64,000 nt of DNA from Orenia marismortui DSM 5156 (GTDB lineage: Bacteria; Bacillota; Halanaerobiia; Halobacteroidales; Halobacteroidaceae): NCBI RefSeq assembly GCF_000379025.1, contig NZ_KB900617.1, positions 737,902 to 801,901 of the forward strand, given 5' to 3'. Shown piece by piece: positions 9,295-20,524 of the stretch (position 1 is its first letter; each line of letters begins with the position of its first letter). A program made the position numbers and the translations under genes. Below the pieces are notes generated by a model. The model saw only the letters and a program-made list of their open reading frames with translations, did no database searches and was not told the DNA's origin.

Positions 9295-11626
9295 CCTTAA
9301 CCATTGCTTCAACTAGTACTTGATCCATATTTTCAACTAATACAAAATCTAAATCCCGTTTAATATTATCAGGAACTTCCTCTAAAGATTTCTTATTCTT
9401 CTTACATAATATAACCTTCTTAATACCTGCTCTATGAGCAGCTAATACTTTGCTCTTGATTCCACCTACTGGTAGTACTCTTCCTCGCAAAGTTACCTCT
9501 CCAGTCATAGCTACTTCACCACTTACAGGGGTATTAGATAATGCAGAAATTAAAGCTGTTGCTAAAGTAATTCCTGCAGAAGGGCCATCTTTAGGTATAG
9601 CTCCTTCAGGTACATGAACATGAATATCATATTTCTTATAGAATTTTTCAGGGAAATCAAATTCTTCTTCCTTAGTCCGTGTATAACTTAAAGCTATTCG
9701 AGCGGATTCTTTCATTACATCTCCTAATTTACCAGTTAAAATCAACTTACCATCACCTGGGATTATAGATACTTCTATATCTAATATATCTCCACCTAAT
9801 TGAGTCCAGGCTAGACCAGTTACTACTCCGATTCTATTTTCGTTCTCTACTTTACCATATTCATATTTAGCTATTCCTAAATATTTTTTCAAGTTTCTAG
9901 TATCTATTCTAGTTCCAGTTTCTTTGCCCTCTACAACCTCTTTAGCCACTTTTCTACAAATAGATGCTAGAGTTCTTTCTAAATTTCTAACTCCTGCTTC
10001 TCGAGTATAATTTCTAATTGTCTTGCGTAAAGCATTATCCGACAAATTAAATTTATCTATTTCTAGCCCATGATTATCTAATTGCTGTGGCAGCAAATGG
10101 GCTTTAGCTATTTCTATCTTTTCTGCCTCTGTATATCCAGAAATAGTTATTAGCTCCATTCTATCTAATAGTGGTCTAGGTATATCAGAAACTGAATTTG
10201 CAGTTGTGATAAACATTACATCTGATAAATCAAAAGGTAACTCTAAAAAATGATCAGTAAAATCATCATTTTGTTCTGGATCTAACACTTCTAATAAAGC
10301 TGCAGCAGGATCTCCTCTGAAATCACTAGTAATCTTATCAATTTCATCTAATAAAAATATAGGATTCATAGTACCTGCATCACGCATAGCATTTATTATT
10401 CTACCAGGTCTAGCACCTATATATGTACGGCGATGCCCCCTAATTTCAGCTTCATCTCTAACCCCTCCTAAAGATAGTCTAACAAATTCTCTATCTATAG
10501 CATTAGCAATAGATTTACCCAATGAGGTTTTTCCGACCCCAGGAGGACCTACTAAACATAGGATTGGACTTTTTAAATTATCGCTTAATTTTCTAACTGA
10601 CAAATATTCTAATATTCTTTCTTTAACATCATCTAATCCATAATGATTCTCTTCTAACTTTTCTTCCACTTCATCAATTACTAATTTATCTTCACTGTAT
10701 TTATTCCATGGTAAATCAAAGATGCAATCCAAATAATTTCTAACTACCACAGCTTCATTAGAATTTCTAGGCATCTTCTTTAGCTTATCTAGTTCATCTA
10801 ATACTTTTTCTTCAACTTCTTTGGGTAGATCAGTTTCTTCAACTTTCTGGTTATAATCTTCTATTTCCTCAGAAAAACTATTATCTTCGCCTAGCTCTTT
10901 CTTTATTGCCTTCATTTGTTCTTTTAAGTAATACTCTTTTTGCCTTTTTTCTACTTGCTTCTTCACTTCATCATTAATCTTATTTTTAACTCTTAAAATC
11001 TCTATCTCTTTATCTAATATCTTATATAATTTCCTTAACCTTTCTTCATATAAGATAGAAGATAAAATATCTTGCTGTTGACTTGTCTTCAAGGACATAT
11101 GTGAAACAATAATATCTACCAATCTATCTGGATCATCAATATTAGCTATGGTCATCATTGCTTCTGGTGGAATTCCTTTATTTAACTTAATATACTCTTC
11201 AAAACTTCCACTTACACTTCTCATAAGAGCTTCTATTTCAGTATTAATTTCTTCATCCATTTCTATCTCTTCAAATTCAACCTCATAATAAGGATCTTCT
11301 TGTATGTATTCAGTGATTCTAGCTCTACTTAAACCTTCTACTAATATCTTCACAGTACCATCTGGCAACCTCATTAATTGCTTTACTTCTGCAATAGTAC
11401 CTATATCATAAATATCATCTTGAGTTGTTTCCTCAACAACTTCATCATGCTGTGCAGATAATAATATCTTTTTATTATCTACCATAGCATTTTCTAAAGC
11501 TTCTAAAGATTTATCTCTTCCTACTAATAAGGGAATTATCATATTAGGAAATACTACTAGCCCTCTTAATGCTAGTAATGGTATACTATTTTTCATCTTC
11601 TTTTCATCATTCACATTTTCAGCCAT
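9269..11626 (-). CDS. lon: ATP-dependent Lon protease (LonA)
   Basis: The 785-residue soluble Lon has the N-terminal substrate-binding LAN domain (about 1-200), a helical coiled segment, the AAA+ module with Walker [14 protein letters not shown] (about 360), and the C-terminal Ser-Lys peptidase domain with catalytic Ser in DGPSAGIT (about 687) and the Lys downstream in [14 protein letters not shown]. It degrades misfolded and regulatory proteins. Its ATG has a GGAGGTG-like ribosome site. It follows lonB by about 110 bases and overlaps engB. Confidence 0.98.
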   Translation of the reverse strand: MAENVNDEKKMKNSIPLLALRGLVVFPNMIIPLLVGRDKSLEALENAMVDNKKILLSAQHDEVVEETTQDDIYDIGTIAEVKQLMRLPDGTVKILVEGLSRARITEYIQEDPYYEVEFEEIEMDEEINTEIEALMRSVSGSFEEYIKLNKGIPPEAMMTIANIDDPDRLVDIIVSHMSLKTSQQQDILSSILYEERLRKLYKILDKEIEILRVKNKINDEVKKQVEKRQKEYYLKEQMKAIKKELGEDNSFSEEIEDYNQKVEETDLPKEVEEKVLDELDKLKKMPRNSNEAVVVRNYLDCIFDLPWNKYSEDKLVIDEVEEKLEENHYGLDDVKERILEYLSVRKLSDNLKSPILCLVGPPGVGKTSLGKSIANAIDREFVRLSLGGVRDEAEIRGHRRTYIGARPGRIINAMRDAGTMNPIFLLDEIDKITSDFRGDPAAALLEVLDPEQNDDFTDHFLELPFDLSDVMFITTANSVSDIPRPLLDRMELITISGYTEAEKIEIAKAHLLPQQLDNHGLEIDKFNLSDNALRKTIRNYTREAGVRNLERTLASICRKVAKEVVEGKETGTRIDTRNLKKYLGIAKYEYGKVENENRIGVVTGLAWTQLGGDILDIEVSIIPGDGKLILTGKLGDVMKESARIALSYTRTKEEEFDFPEKFYKKYDIHVHVPEGAIPKDGPSAGITLATALISALSNTPVSGEVAMTGEVTLRGRVLPVGGIKSKVLAAHRAGIKKVILCKKNKKSLEEVPDNIKRDLDFVLVENMDQVLVEAMVKDGEEVEDK

Positions 11627-11734
11627 GACTACACCTCCATTTATACACTATATCACCTATCATTATTCTATTAATTAATAGTAATCTCCTTCTCTTGAGT
11701 GATAACTTATTAATTTAGCATTAATTTAAATTAT

Positions 11735-13429
11735 CTAATTAAGTAGAGGAGCAGAAATAAGATTAGAATTTAACTCAAACTCCAAATCTTCATCCTTGTC
11801 TATTTCACCTATTACTATCGATTGTTTTAAAGCATCATCTAAAGTATTTATCTTAATAATCTTAATATCATCAAATTCTTCCCCATCAAATATCTGCTGC
11901 CAATTACCTTCAGGAATTAAAACCTTCTTAGCACCTGCCCTGATAGCTGCCCTTACTTTAGGTATTACTCCACCAATAGGTCTAATTGCTCCATTAATTG
12001 ATATCTTTCCTGTCATTGCAACTTTGTTATCTACAGCCTTCCCAGTTAATGCAGAATATAATGCTACAGCCATAGTAACCCCTGCTGATGGTCCATCAAC
12101 AACTGCATCACTAGTAAAATCTATATGGATATAATAATCACGCAAATCCATATCAACTATTTTACCTATAACTGTGATTACATTTTCTGCCGATCCCTTT
12201 ACCATACTTTTCCTTCTGATTTTCCTGTATTCAGTGCCTTGCTCTTCTTCTTCCGCTATTCCTGTAATATTCAATTCTCCTTCACCTGTTTGAAGCTTAG
12301 TAACAGATACTTCTAACTGATTTACCGTTCCCATATTAGCACCAATAACAGCCAAACCATTTACCACTCCAATTTGAGGTGATTGAGGAATCCTATCAGT
12401 TGGTCTAGGGTTGTATCGACTATTCATAATTACTCTTTCAATATCTTTCACCTTAATTATTGGACTTTTATAAGTTCTAGCTATACCAGCAGCTGTCTGT
12501 ATCATATTTACAGCTTGGCGACCATTTAAAGCATATTTCTTTATAATTTCAACAACTTGATCTTCTACTTCAAATTCTATCTTCTTAATTGCATTATGTA
12601 CAATCTTTTCAATATTTTTAGGCGTTAATGGATTAAAGAAGATCTCTAAACATCTAGAACGAATTGCTGGTGGAATATGTTGTGGACTTTTAGTTGTAGC
12701 TCCTATCAATCGAAAATCGGCTGGCAGTCCATTTTGAAATATTTCATGAATATGTCGGGGAATATTTTTATCCTCTTCATGATAATAAGAGCTTTCTAAA
12801 AATACCTTTCTATCCTCAAGAACCTTAAGTAATTTGTTCATCTGTATATGGTGTAATTCTCCAATCTCATCTATAAATAAGATCCCCCCATGAGCTTTTG
12901 TTACTGCTCCAGGTTTGGGCTGAGGTATCCCAGCTGTACCCATAGCCCCTGCTCCTTGATATATAGGGTCATGAACAGAACCAATTAAAGGATCAGCAAT
13001 ACCCCTTTCATCAAAACGAGCTGTAGTAGCATCCATCTCTACAAATTTTGATTCACGATCAAAAGGAGAATCTATATTCTTTTTAGCTTCTTCTAATACC
13101 AGACGAGCTGCAGCAGTCTTACCAACACCTGGAGGACCATAGATAATAACATGTTGTGGATTAGGCCCACATAAAGCTGCCCTAAGTGAGTCTAAACCAT
13201 CTTCTTGTCCAACTACCTCAGAAAAATTACTTGGTCTGACTTTTTCAGATAAAGGCTCTGTTAATGATCTACTTCTCATTTTGTATAGTTTTTCCATCTC
13301 TTTCTTCGATTCTCTATTAATAGCAACCTTACTGTTTCTTTGTTTTTGTAGCATATTCCAAAAATAAATCCCAATTACAATTGCAAAAAATAATTGAATT
13401 AAGCTAAATACATTAATAGCAAGATTCAT
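11735..13429 (-). CDS. lonB: Lon-family protease LonB
   Basis: The 564-residue protein starts with one membrane segment (about residues 5-23), then an AAA+ domain with Walker [14 protein letters not shown] (about 95-107), Walker B 'GGILFIDEIGEL', and a C-terminal Lon-type peptidase domain with Ser in VDGPSAGVTMA (about 447) and Lys in GGVIPKVRAAIRAG. It lacks the LonA N-terminal domain. In Bacillus the orthologous gene between clpX and lonA is linked to sporulation; here only the gene order and architecture are seen. Weak A/T-rich sequence separates it from clpX. Confidence 0.93.
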   Translation of the reverse strand: MNLAINVFSLIQLFFAIVIGIYFWNMLQKQRNSKVAINRESKKEMEKLYKMRSRSLTEPLSEKVRPSNFSEVVGQEDGLDSLRAALCGPNPQHVIIYGPPGVGKTAAARLVLEEAKKNIDSPFDRESKFVEMDATTARFDERGIADPLIGSVHDPIYQGAGAMGTAGIPQPKPGAVTKAHGGILFIDEIGELHHIQMNKLLKVLEDRKVFLESSYYHEEDKNIPRHIHEIFQNGLPADFRLIGATTKSPQHIPPAIRSRCLEIFFNPLTPKNIEKIVHNAIKKIEFEVEDQVVEIIKKYALNGRQAVNMIQTAAGIARTYKSPIIKVKDIERVIMNSRYNPRPTDRIPQSPQIGVVNGLAVIGANMGTVNQLEVSVTKLQTGEGELNITGIAEEEEQGTEYRKIRRKSMVKGSAENVITVIGKIVDMDLRDYYIHIDFTSDAVVDGPSAGVTMAVALYSALTGKAVDNKVAMTGKISINGAIRPIGGVIPKVRAAIRAGAKKVLIPEGNWQQIFDGEEFDDIKIIKINTLDDALKQSIVIGEIDKDEDLEFELNSNLISAPLLN

Positions 13430-13505
13430 TAAATCCCTCCTGAAAGATTCAATTAATTATACTTTATTATAACCTTCAGTAGAGATATTATCCTTAAACA
13501 GAAAA

Positions 13506-13533
13506 GAAACTGCTTAAATATTTAAGCAGTTTC
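13506..13533 (-). terminator. terminator overlapping the clpX stop
   Basis: GAAACTGCTTAAATATTTAAGCAGTTTC forms a perfect 14-bp palindrome followed on the minus strand by TTTTCTG. It includes the last clpX codons, so lonB is probably transcribed at least partly separately. Confidence 0.75.
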
Positions 13534-14775
13534 TTCCTTAGTTTCATCAAGCTTAATCAACTCAGGATTTGCTTGATTTTCAATCACATCTTTATTAATG
13601 ATACATCTAGCAATATCACTGCGCGATGGAATATCATACATTATATCTAATATAGCACCTTCTACTATAGACCTTAATCCTCTTGCTCCTGTTTCTTGCT
13701 TTAAAGTCTTTTTAGCAATAGCAACCAATGCTTCATCACTAAATTCCAATTCTACATTATCTAACTCAAAAAACTTAACATATTGTTTAATTAGAGAATT
13801 TCGAGGTTCAGTTAAAATCTTCACTAAAGCATCTTCATCAAGTTCTTCTAAAGTGACTGTAACTGGAATTCTTCCTACAAATTCAGGAATTAATCCATAC
13901 TTTAATAGATCTTGTGATCTAATATGCTTTAATATATCACCTATATTCTCCTCTTTCTTACTTTGAATATCTGCACCAAATCCAAGAACTTTATTATTTA
14001 ATCTAGATTTAATAAGCTTATCTATTCCTGCAAAAGCTCCTCCACATATAAATAATATATTAGATGTATCTATTTGGATAAATTCTTGGTGAGGATGCTT
14101 TCTTCCACCTTGAGGGGGAACGCTAGCTTCAGTTCCCTCTAGAATCTTCAATAGTGCTTGTTGTACCCCTTCGCCTGATACATCGCGTGTAATAGACGGA
14201 TTCTCTGATTTCCTAGCTACTTTATCTATCTCATCAATATAGATAATCCCTTTTTCAGCTTTTTCTATATCATAATCAGCAGCTTGAATTAATTTTAATA
14301 GAATATTCTCTACATCTTCTCCTACATATCCTGCTTCAGTTAGAGAAGTTGCATCTGCTATAGCAAAAGGAACATCTAATATCCGCGCTAAAGTTCTTGC
14401 TAAGAGAGTTTTACCGGAACCAGTAGGTCCAACTAAGCAGATATTACTCTTTTCTAACTCTACATCATCTACTTTCATTCCAGAATTAACTCTTTTATAG
14501 TGATTGTATACAGCTACAGACAAAGTTTTCTTAGCACTTTCTTGTCCGATAACATATTCATCTAAGATACTTTTTATTTCTTTAGGCTTAGGAACACTTT
14601 CTAAATTCAGTTCTATTTCTTCATTCAACTCTTCTTCAATAATCTCATTACACAGTTCAATACATTCATCACAAATATAAACACCAGGTCCAGCCACAAG
14701 TTTCTTAACTTGATCTTGGACTTTACCACAAAAAGAACACTTTAATTGTCCTTTCTCGTCCCCAAATTTAAACAT
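13522..14775 (-). CDS. clpX: ClpX, ATPase subunit of ClpXP
   Basis: The 417-residue unfoldase begins with the zinc-binding domain (Cys13, Cys16, Cys35, Cys38), then a AAA+ core with Walker A GPTGSGKT (about 116), Walker B '[12 protein letters not shown]', the sensor/arginine-finger region and the small C-terminal domain with '[12 protein letters not shown]'. It feeds unfolded substrates, including SsrA-tagged proteins, to ClpP, whose gene is 19 bases upstream. The tmRNA whose tag it recognises is at 42702-43059. Confidence 0.98.
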   Translation of the reverse strand: MFKFGDEKGQLKCSFCGKVQDQVKKLVAGPGVYICDECIELCNEIIEEELNEEIELNLESVPKPKEIKSILDEYVIGQESAKKTLSVAVYNHYKRVNSGMKVDDVELEKSNICLVGPTGSGKTLLARTLARILDVPFAIADATSLTEAGYVGEDVENILLKLIQAADYDIEKAEKGIIYIDEIDKVARKSENPSITRDVSGEGVQQALLKILEGTEASVPPQGGRKHPHQEFIQIDTSNILFICGGAFAGIDKLIKSRLNNKVLGFGADIQSKKEENIGDILKHIRSQDLLKYGLIPEFVGRIPVTVTLEELDEDALVKILTEPRNSLIKQYVKFFELDNVELEFSDEALVAIAKKTLKQETGARGLRSIVEGAILDIMYDIPSRSDIARCIINKDVIENQANPELIKLDETKEETA

Positions 14776-14794
14776 TATATCACCCCTTCATTAG

Positions 14795-15391
14795 TTAACC
14801 TTCAATTTCATCTTGGCGAGTGATAACTTCATCTATAAGACCATATTCTTGAGCTTTTTTCGCTGACATAAAGTAATCTCTATCTACATCCTTCTCAATT
14901 TTTTCAATTGGCTGCCCTGTATGTTCTGCTAAAATATTGTTTATAATATCCCTTAATTCTAAGATTTCTTTAGCTTGGATTTCAATATCTGTAGCTTGAC
15001 CTTGAGCACCACCCATTGGCTGGTGGATCATAATTCTAGAATAAGGCAAAGCATATCTCTTACCACTTGCACCACTTGCTAATAGTAACGCACCTGCACT
15101 AGCAGCAAGCCCCATACATATTGTAGAAACATCAGGTTTAATATATTGGATTGTATCATACATGGCTAAAGCTGAAGTTACTGATCCTCCTGGACTATTG
15201 ATATATATGTATATATCCTTATCAGGATCTTCTGCTTCTAAGAATAACAACTGAGCAATAACAGAGTTAGCTACTTTATCATCAATTGCACTTCCAAGAA
15301 AGATGATTCTATCCTTTAATAATCGAGAATAAATATCATAGGATCTTTCTCCTCGATTAGTCTGTTCTACTACCATAGGTACCAAATTCAT
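14795..15391 (-). CDS. clpP: ATP-dependent Clp protease proteolytic subunit
   Basis: This 198-residue serine peptidase has the catalytic Ser in '[14 protein letters not shown]' (about 98), His in '[10 protein letters not shown]' (about 123) and Asp in 'DRDYFMSA' (about 172). The short propeptide region and length are typical. It lies between tig and clpX on one strand, the usual order. Confidence 0.98.
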   Translation of the reverse strand: MNLVPMVVEQTNRGERSYDIYSRLLKDRIIFLGSAIDDKVANSVIAQLLFLEAEDPDKDIYIYINSPGGSVTSALAMYDTIQYIKPDVSTICMGLAASAGALLLASGASGKRYALPYSRIMIHQPMGGAQGQATDIEIQAKEILELRDIINNILAEHTGQPIEKIEKDVDRDYFMSAKKAQEYGLIDEVITRQDEIEG

Positions 15392-15449
15392 AGATTATCC
15401 CTCCTCCTTTTATCTATACCCAGATCAAAGCACCTTTAAACCTAATAAA

Positions 15450-16727
15450 TTAATTATTTTCTACTAAAAAATCAATTGTCTTTTCCATTTCTAAACTATT
15501 CTTTAAAGAAGATAATTGACCTTGCATTTGTAAGAATGCTTTTAATTGATCTTTATCTTGTCCTTGTCGTTCAGCAATTTCTTCTAATTTCTCATCTATA
15601 TCTTCATCACTAACCTCAATACCTTCTTCTTCAGCAATTGCTTCTAATACTAAATTAGCTTTAGCTCTATTTGCTGCAGAATCCTTATAATCAGCTCTAA
15701 TATCTTCTTCATTCATTCCAGTCATTTCTAAATATTGATCAAAATCAAATCCTTGCTGACTAATTTGCATTCTGAATCCTTGTAACATGTTATCAATCTC
15801 ATTTTCAACCATAGTCTCTGGAACATTAACTTCAGCATTTTCAGCTATTGCATCAACTAATTTATTTTCATATTCTCTGTTAATTCTTTCTTCTTCTCTA
15901 GCTGCTATTTTTTCCTTAATGTCAGCTTTTAAATCATCTAAAGAATCAAATTCTAAATCTTTAGCAAATTCATCATCTAATTCAGGCAATTCTTTAGCTT
16001 TAATTTCTTTAACAGTTACTTTAAAAATTGCATCTTGACCAGCTAAATTATCAGCATGATATTCCTCTGGGAAAGTAACATTAACTTCTACTTCTTCTCC
16101 AACTTTAACTCCTACTAATTGTTCTTCAAACCCAGGAATAAACTGGCCAGAACCAATCTCTAAATTATAATCTTCTCCTGCACCACCATCAAAAGGTTCA
16201 CCGTCCACAAAACCTTCAAAATCTATAATCGTATAATCTCCTTCTTCAACCTCTTCCCTATCAACTGCAACTAACTGAGCATGATGTCCTCTTTTATGTT
16301 CTAATTCTTTTTCAATATCTTCATCAGATATCTCTAATTCTTCTTTTTCAATATCAAGATCAGTATATTCTCCTAATTTAACTTCTGGTTTAACTTCTAC
16401 CTCAGCTGTAAATGTAGCAGGACTCCCTGATTCAATAAATACATCTGTAATATCAGGCTGAGAAATTGGTTCAATACCAGTTTCCTGTACTGCTTCATAA
16501 TATGCTTCAGGAATTAAAATATCTAATGCATCCTTATGTAGTACTTCTTCTCCATATTTTTTAATCAAAATACTTTTTGGAACTTTCCCTTTTCTAAAAC
16601 CAGGAATATTAACATCTTTTACAACTTTTTTATAAGCTTTATCTAAAGAAGATGCCACCTTTTCTTCACTTACTTCAATATTTAATACCACCTTATTTTC
16701 TTCAATTCTTTCTTTACTTACCTTCAT
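15450..16727 (-). CDS. tig: trigger factor, ribosome-bound chaperone
   Basis: The 425-residue protein has the N-terminal ribosome-binding domain with 'NIPGFRKGKVPKSILIKKYG' (about 39-58), a central FKBP-like peptidyl-prolyl isomerase domain ('GDYTIIDFEGFVDGEPFDGG', about 162-181) and an acidic, helical C-terminal chaperone domain. It shields nascent chains at the ribosome exit. It is the first gene of the tig-clpP-clpX group; a TATATATCCTCC ribosome-site region precedes the ATG. Confidence 0.97.
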   Translation of the reverse strand: MKVSKERIEENKVVLNIEVSEEKVASSLDKAYKKVVKDVNIPGFRKGKVPKSILIKKYGEEVLHKDALDILIPEAYYEAVQETGIEPISQPDITDVFIESGSPATFTAEVEVKPEVKLGEYTDLDIEKEELEISDEDIEKELEHKRGHHAQLVAVDREEVEEGDYTIIDFEGFVDGEPFDGGAGEDYNLEIGSGQFIPGFEEQLVGVKVGEEVEVNVTFPEEYHADNLAGQDAIFKVTVKEIKAKELPELDDEFAKDLEFDSLDDLKADIKEKIAAREEERINREYENKLVDAIAENAEVNVPETMVENEIDNMLQGFRMQISQQGFDFDQYLEMTGMNEEDIRADYKDSAANRAKANLVLEAIAEEEGIEVSDEDIDEKLEEIAERQGQDKDQLKAFLQMQGQLSSLKNSLEMEKTIDFLVENN

Positions 16728-16859
16728 TTATATATCCTCCTTATATCATTATACGTAATTATATAATTTTTATTTCATTTATTATTTACTTCTACATAAT
16801 TATGGTATTTCCTTTATGTTTTTATAAAGATTTAAAGAGACCTTATTAATAAAAACAAT

Positions 16860-16896
16860 ACCTCGAGACACGACTAACAACTAATCGCTCCGAGGT
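16860..16896 (-). terminator. terminator of the five-tRNA cluster
   Basis: ACCTCG (16860-16865) pairs with CGAGGT (16891-16896), with further pairing inside. The minus-strand 3' side reads on into ATTGTTTTTATT. Confidence 0.65.
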
Positions 16897-16944
16897 TTAA
16901 TAATTAACTTTTATGTAATATTCTATTAATTACTTATAAAATGA

Positions 16945-17021
16945 TGGCGCGCCCGGGAGGATTCGAACCTCCGACCTCCTGATTCGTAGTCAGTTACTCT
17001 ATCCAGCTGAGCTACGGGCGC
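16945..17021 (-). tRNA. tRNA-Arg (ACG)
   Basis: A full cloverleaf is present: acceptor GCGCCCG/CGGGCGC, anticodon loop CTACGAA, T arm GGAGG-TTCGAAT-CCTCC, and encoded CCA. Confidence 0.96.
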
Positions 17022-17088
17022 ATATATAAAATATTAGTTAATAGTTTAAATTATTGTGACCTCTCAAATATCAATTATAATTATAATT

Positions 17089-17166
17089 TGGGGTGGATAA
17101 TGGGATTTGAACCCACGGCCTCAGGAGCCACAATCCTGCGCTCTAACCAGCTGAGCTATATCCACC
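17089..17166 (-). tRNA. tRNA-His (GTG)
   Basis: Acceptor GTGGATA/TATCCAC has the extra G at position -1 opposite the discriminator C, a hallmark of tRNA-His. The anticodon loop is TTGTGGC and CCA is encoded. Confidence 0.96.
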
Positions 17167-17341
17167 ATATTCTATATATATCTATTATATTATAATAGTT
17201 AAGCAAAGTGTTACACTTAATATATTTTTAGAAATAAAAAAATATACTGCTAAAAAGCAGTCTGATTTAATTTGAGAAGTTTATTATCTCTCAAAAGGTA
17301 TCTTTTCCATTTTTTGAATTTATATACCTACAAGATAAAAA

Positions 17342-17418
17342 TGGCATGCCTGGGAGGATTCGAACCTCCGACCCACGGCTTAGAAGGCCGTTGCTCTGTC
17401 CAGCTGAGCTACAGGCAC
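17342..17418 (-). tRNA. tRNA-Arg (TCT)
   Basis: Acceptor GTGCCTG/CAGGCAT (one G-U), anticodon loop CTTCTAA, T arm GGAGG-TTCGAAT-CCTCC, encoded CCA. Confidence 0.96.
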
Positions 17419-17510
17419 ACAATAAATCAATTTACAATTAATAATTTATAATGTACAATTAAAAGATTTAAGAACTTGGCTTTAATTGGAAATTATCAAT
17501 TGAATTTTAT

Positions 17511-17587
17511 TGGAGCGGGAAACCGGACTCGAACCGGCGACACCCAGCTTGGAAGGCTGGTGCTCTAGCCAACTGAGCTACTCCCGC
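17511..17587 (-). tRNA. tRNA-Gly (TCC)
   Basis: Acceptor GCGGGAG/TTCCCGC, anticodon loop CTTCCAA, T arm GCCGG-TTCGAGT-CCGGT, encoded CCA. The spacers on both sides share AATTTATAATGTACAATTAA-like repeats. Confidence 0.96.
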
Positions 17588-17702
17588 ACATTATTTAATT
17601 TACAATTTATAATGTACAATGTACAATTAAAATCTTTAAGGTCTTGTAATTCTTGAAGTCTTTGATTCTTAATTGTCAATTCTAAATTGTCAATTGAACT
17701 TT

Positions 17703-17779
17703 TGGTCGGAGCAGCAGGATTTGAACCTGCGACCCCCTGGTCCCAAACCAGGTGCGCTACCAAACTGCGCCATGCTCCG
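17703..17779 (-). tRNA. tRNA-Pro (TGG)
   Basis: Acceptor CGGAGCA/TGCTCCG, anticodon loop TTTGGGA, T arm GCAGG-TTCAAAT-CCTGC, encoded CCA. It is the first tRNA in the cluster in the direction of transcription. Confidence 0.96.
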
Positions 17780-17912
17780 TTATTTTTCGCTCACAACAGT
17801 TAATAGTATAACTAAAAAAAGAGACAAGGTCAAAAAGGAAAAAAGATAATTAAGAGCGCTTAAGCTTTTTCACCTCATATTTTCTCCTTTTATCCCTATT
17901 ATTCTCTTTAAA

Positions 17913-18389
17913 TCAAGCAAAATCAATGTGTTTATATTTTATTATACTATTGTTAATTTCCACCAACCCATAGGAGGCCTTTTTACCATCTCTTGGCATA
18001 GATATACTACCTGGATTAAAAAACAAAATACCATCTTCCTCTATAGCACATCTACAGTGAGTATGACCAAAAATTACTATATTACTATCTAATTCTCTAG
18101 CCTTATAATATAACCTATCTAACCCCCGCTTAATATTATACTTATGCCCATGAGTTAAAAATACTTTACTTTCATCTATATTTATAACTCTATCTTCAGG
18201 ATACTCAGTTCTATAATCACAATTACCTTTTACCGCTACTAACTCGACACCTTTAGGAACATTAATAGCGTCTAAATCTTTTAAAACATCTCCTGCATAT
18301 AATATGTAATCTATATCTGATAAACTTTCTACAACTTGCTTAATTCTATCACCATACCCATGAGAGTCACTAAATATTGCTAACTTCAT
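17913..18389 (-). CDS. YfcE/MJ0936-family metallophosphodiesterase
   Basis: A small calcineurin-like phosphodiesterase of 158 residues from the chosen start. Metal-binding motifs are 'FSDSHGYGD' at the N-terminus, 'YAGDVLKD', 'VKGNCDYR', 'LTHGHKYN' and 'FGHTHCRC'. I chose the ATG at 18389 because MKLAIFSDSHG is the normal family start and GGTGGTG lies 7 bases before it; an ATG at 18425 is possible. It sits directly downstream of rdgB and rph, a common trio in Firmicutes. The physiological substrate is unknown. Confidence 0.9.
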   Translation of the reverse strand: MKLAIFSDSHGYGDRIKQVVESLSDIDYILYAGDVLKDLDAINVPKGVELVAVKGNCDYRTEYPEDRVINIDESKVFLTHGHKYNIKRGLDRLYYKARELDSNIVIFGHTHCRCAIEEDGILFFNPGSISMPRDGKKASYGLVEINNSIIKYKHIDFA

Positions 18390-18449
18390 TATTTCACCAC
18401 CAACTAATAATTCATTAATAATCAACTAGTGTATTCAATAGCTTAGAAT

Positions 18450-19043
18450 CTAGTTCTTATTATTTAATAAATAATCCTTCATCTTCTTTAGTGCTTTTGC
18501 TCTATGGCTAATCCTATTCTTAATTTCATCCCCTAATTCAGCAAAGCTTTGTTGATATCCAGTTGGAACAAATAAAGGATCATAACCAAATCCTCCACTC
18601 CCTTTTTCTTCAATATCAATTATCCCATCACATCTACCAGTTACTGTATATTCTTCCCCTTCTGGCGATACAAAGGCCATTGCACAGGAAAAATATGCCC
18701 CCCGTTCTTCTTTAGGGGTATTTTTTAATAATTTTAATAATTTTTTATTGTTATCTTTATCACTTGCATCTACTCCAGCAAATCTAGCTGAATAAACACC
18801 TGGGCTGCCATCTAAAGATTCAACAACGAGTCCTGAATCATCAGATATAGTGGGAAATCCTGTATAATTAGATATTTCTCTAGCCTTCTTTAAAGCATTA
18901 CCTATAAAAGTATCTTGATCTTCTATTACTTCTGGCAAGCTATCAATATCATTTTTAGAAATAATCTCTATCTTAGTATTAGCTAAAATCTTCTTCATTT
19001 CATCTATCTTATGTTGATTACCTGTTGCTAAAAATAATTTCAT
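18450..19043 (-). CDS. rdgB: XTP/dITP pyrophosphatase (non-canonical purine NTPase)
   Basis: This 197-residue Ham1/RdgB family enzyme hydrolyses XTP, dITP and ITP to monophosphates to keep them out of nucleic acids. Family motifs: N-terminal 'LATGNQHKIDEMKKIL', 'TISDDSGLVVESLDGSPGVY', 'GGFGYDPLFVP' and 'KNRISHRAKAL'. It lies 9 bases downstream of rph, a conserved pairing. Confidence 0.96.
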   Translation of the reverse strand: MKLFLATGNQHKIDEMKKILANTKIEIISKNDIDSLPEVIEDQDTFIGNALKKAREISNYTGFPTISDDSGLVVESLDGSPGVYSARFAGVDASDKDNNKKLLKLLKNTPKEERGAYFSCAMAFVSPEGEEYTVTGRCDGIIDIEEKGSGGFGYDPLFVPTGYQQSFAELGDEIKNRISHRAKALKKMKDYLLNNKN

Positions 19044-19052
19044 GTCTATAGA

Positions 19053-19799
19053 CTAAACCTCCTTAAACAACTCTACTTTTTCTCCTAAAGCTTTCTTTTG
19101 GCATTCTATTAACTCTTTTACTCCTTTTTCAGCTAAATCTACTAACTTAAACATATTACTTTTAGAGAAAGGGTTTTCCTCTCCTGTTCCTTGAATCTCA
19201 ATTATTTCTCCCTTCCCAGTCATAACCAAATTCATGTCCACATGAGCATTAGAGTCTTCACCATAACATAAATCTAACAATAGCTCATCTTTTACAATCC
19301 CCACACTTACTGCTGCTACAAAATCATTTACTGGCAATTTTTTTATCATATCTTTTTCTATCATATAAGATAAAGCATCAATTAATGCTACAAAAGCTCC
19401 AGTGATAGAAGCAGTTCTTGTTCCTCCATCAGCTTGAATAACATCACAGTCAATCCAAATTGTCCTCTCACCTAGTTTATGAAGATCAATAACAGAACGT
19501 AAGGCTCTTCCAATTAATCTTTTAATTTCTTGAGTTCTACCACTCAATTTCCCTTTAGCCGCTTCTCTAATATTTCTATCTTGAGTAGCCCTAGGCAACA
19601 TTGAATACTCAGCAGTTAACCACCCTTTTCCTTTTCCTCTTAGAAAATAAGGAACACTATCCTCTACTGTAGCATTACAAATCACCTTTGTATCTCCGGC
19701 TTCAATTAGCACAGAACCTTCCGCATATTTAGTAAAATTTCTAGTTATCTTAATCTCTCTTAATTGATCATTTTTTTCTCTACCATCAACTCTAGACAT
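19053..19799 (-). CDS. rph: ribonuclease PH
   Basis: This 248-residue phosphorolytic 3'-5' exoribonuclease matures tRNA 3' ends. Recognisable segments are '[16 protein letters not shown]', '[16 protein letters not shown]', '[20 protein letters not shown]' and '[16 protein letters not shown]'. The ATG at 19799 is preferred over the GTG nine bases upstream: AAAGGAG is about 8 bases before the ATG but touches the GTG. Confidence 0.96.
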   Translation of the reverse strand: MSRVDGREKNDQLREIKITRNFTKYAEGSVLIEAGDTKVICNATVEDSVPYFLRGKGKGWLTAEYSMLPRATQDRNIREAAKGKLSGRTQEIKRLIGRALRSVIDLHKLGERTIWIDCDVIQADGGTRTASITGAFVALIDALSYMIEKDMIKKLPVNDFVAAVSVGIVKDELLLDLCYGEDSNAHVDMNLVMTGKGEIIEIQGTGEENPFSKSNMFKLVDLAEKGVKELIECQKKALGEKVELFKEV

Positions 19800-19965
19800 A
19801 ATTATCACTCCTTTAAATTTTGAATTCTACTCTATGTATTGGTTAAATTTAATACTTACTATTTTTTATTCTTTCTATAATTATAATAATTATCCTGTGA
19901 AATTAAATTTATGCTTAGTAAAACTTTCATATCTTTATAATGAAATATCTAAATTTATTGAAGTT

Positions 19966-20499
19966 TTAGTCTCTTTTATACAAATTATTCCCTTTGCTAT
20001 CTATTACACAAATCAACGGTAATTTCTCTACTACTAATTTTCTTACAGCTTCTGTTCCTAAATCATCATAGGCAATAATCTTTGCTTCTTTAATACATTT
20101 ACTAATTAGAGCTGCTGCCCCACCGATTGCTCCTAAATAAACTGCTCCTTTTATTTTCATAGTATCAATAACTTCAGCATTTCGCTCTCCTTTACCAATC
20201 ATAATTCTTAAGCCTTCTTTAATTAACCGAGGAGCAAAAGGATCCATTCGATAGCTAGTAGTTGGACCAGCAGACCCTATTACTTGACCTGGTTTAGCTG
20301 GACATGGTCCTACATAGTAGATAGCATTTCCTTCTATCTCAAAAGGAGGCTCTTCTCCTCTATCTAAAGCTTCAACCATCCTCTTATGAGCTGCATCACG
20401 CGCTGTATAAACTGTCCCCGATAGTAAAACTTTATCACCTGCTTCTAAACTTCTGACTTTCTCTTCAGTAATTGGTGTTATCAAGTTAACTTCTCCCAT
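19966..20499 (-). CDS. fumB: class I fumarate hydratase, beta (C-terminal) subunit
   Basis: This 177-residue protein matches the C-terminal domain of iron-sulfur fumarases. Motifs include 'LLSGTVYTARDAAHKRM', 'YYVGPCPAKPGQVIGSAGPT', 'TSYRMDPFAPRLIKEG' and 'GAVYLGAIGGAAALISKCI'. Together with the alpha subunit upstream it should convert fumarate and malate; L-tartrate dehydratase is a related alternative. The ATG at 20499 has GGGAGG about 11 bases upstream; the longer reading to 20580 has no clear ribosome site. The gene symbol is used loosely. Confidence 0.88.
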   Translation of the reverse strand: MGEVNLITPITEEKVRSLEAGDKVLLSGTVYTARDAAHKRMVEALDRGEEPPFEIEGNAIYYVGPCPAKPGQVIGSAGPTTSYRMDPFAPRLIKEGLRIMIGKGERNAEVIDTMKIKGAVYLGAIGGAAALISKCIKEAKIIAYDDLGTEAVRKLVVEKLPLICVIDSKGNNLYKRD

Positions 20500-20524
20500 T
20501 ATATATAATCCTCCCTTTATTAAT

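Noticed and set aside
17578..17763. Minus-strand open frame beginning MVAHLVWDQGVAGSNPA
   Set aside because: It is the translation of tRNA-Pro and the neighbouring spacer; the 'GVAGSNPA' phrase is the typical shadow of a tRNA T-arm region.
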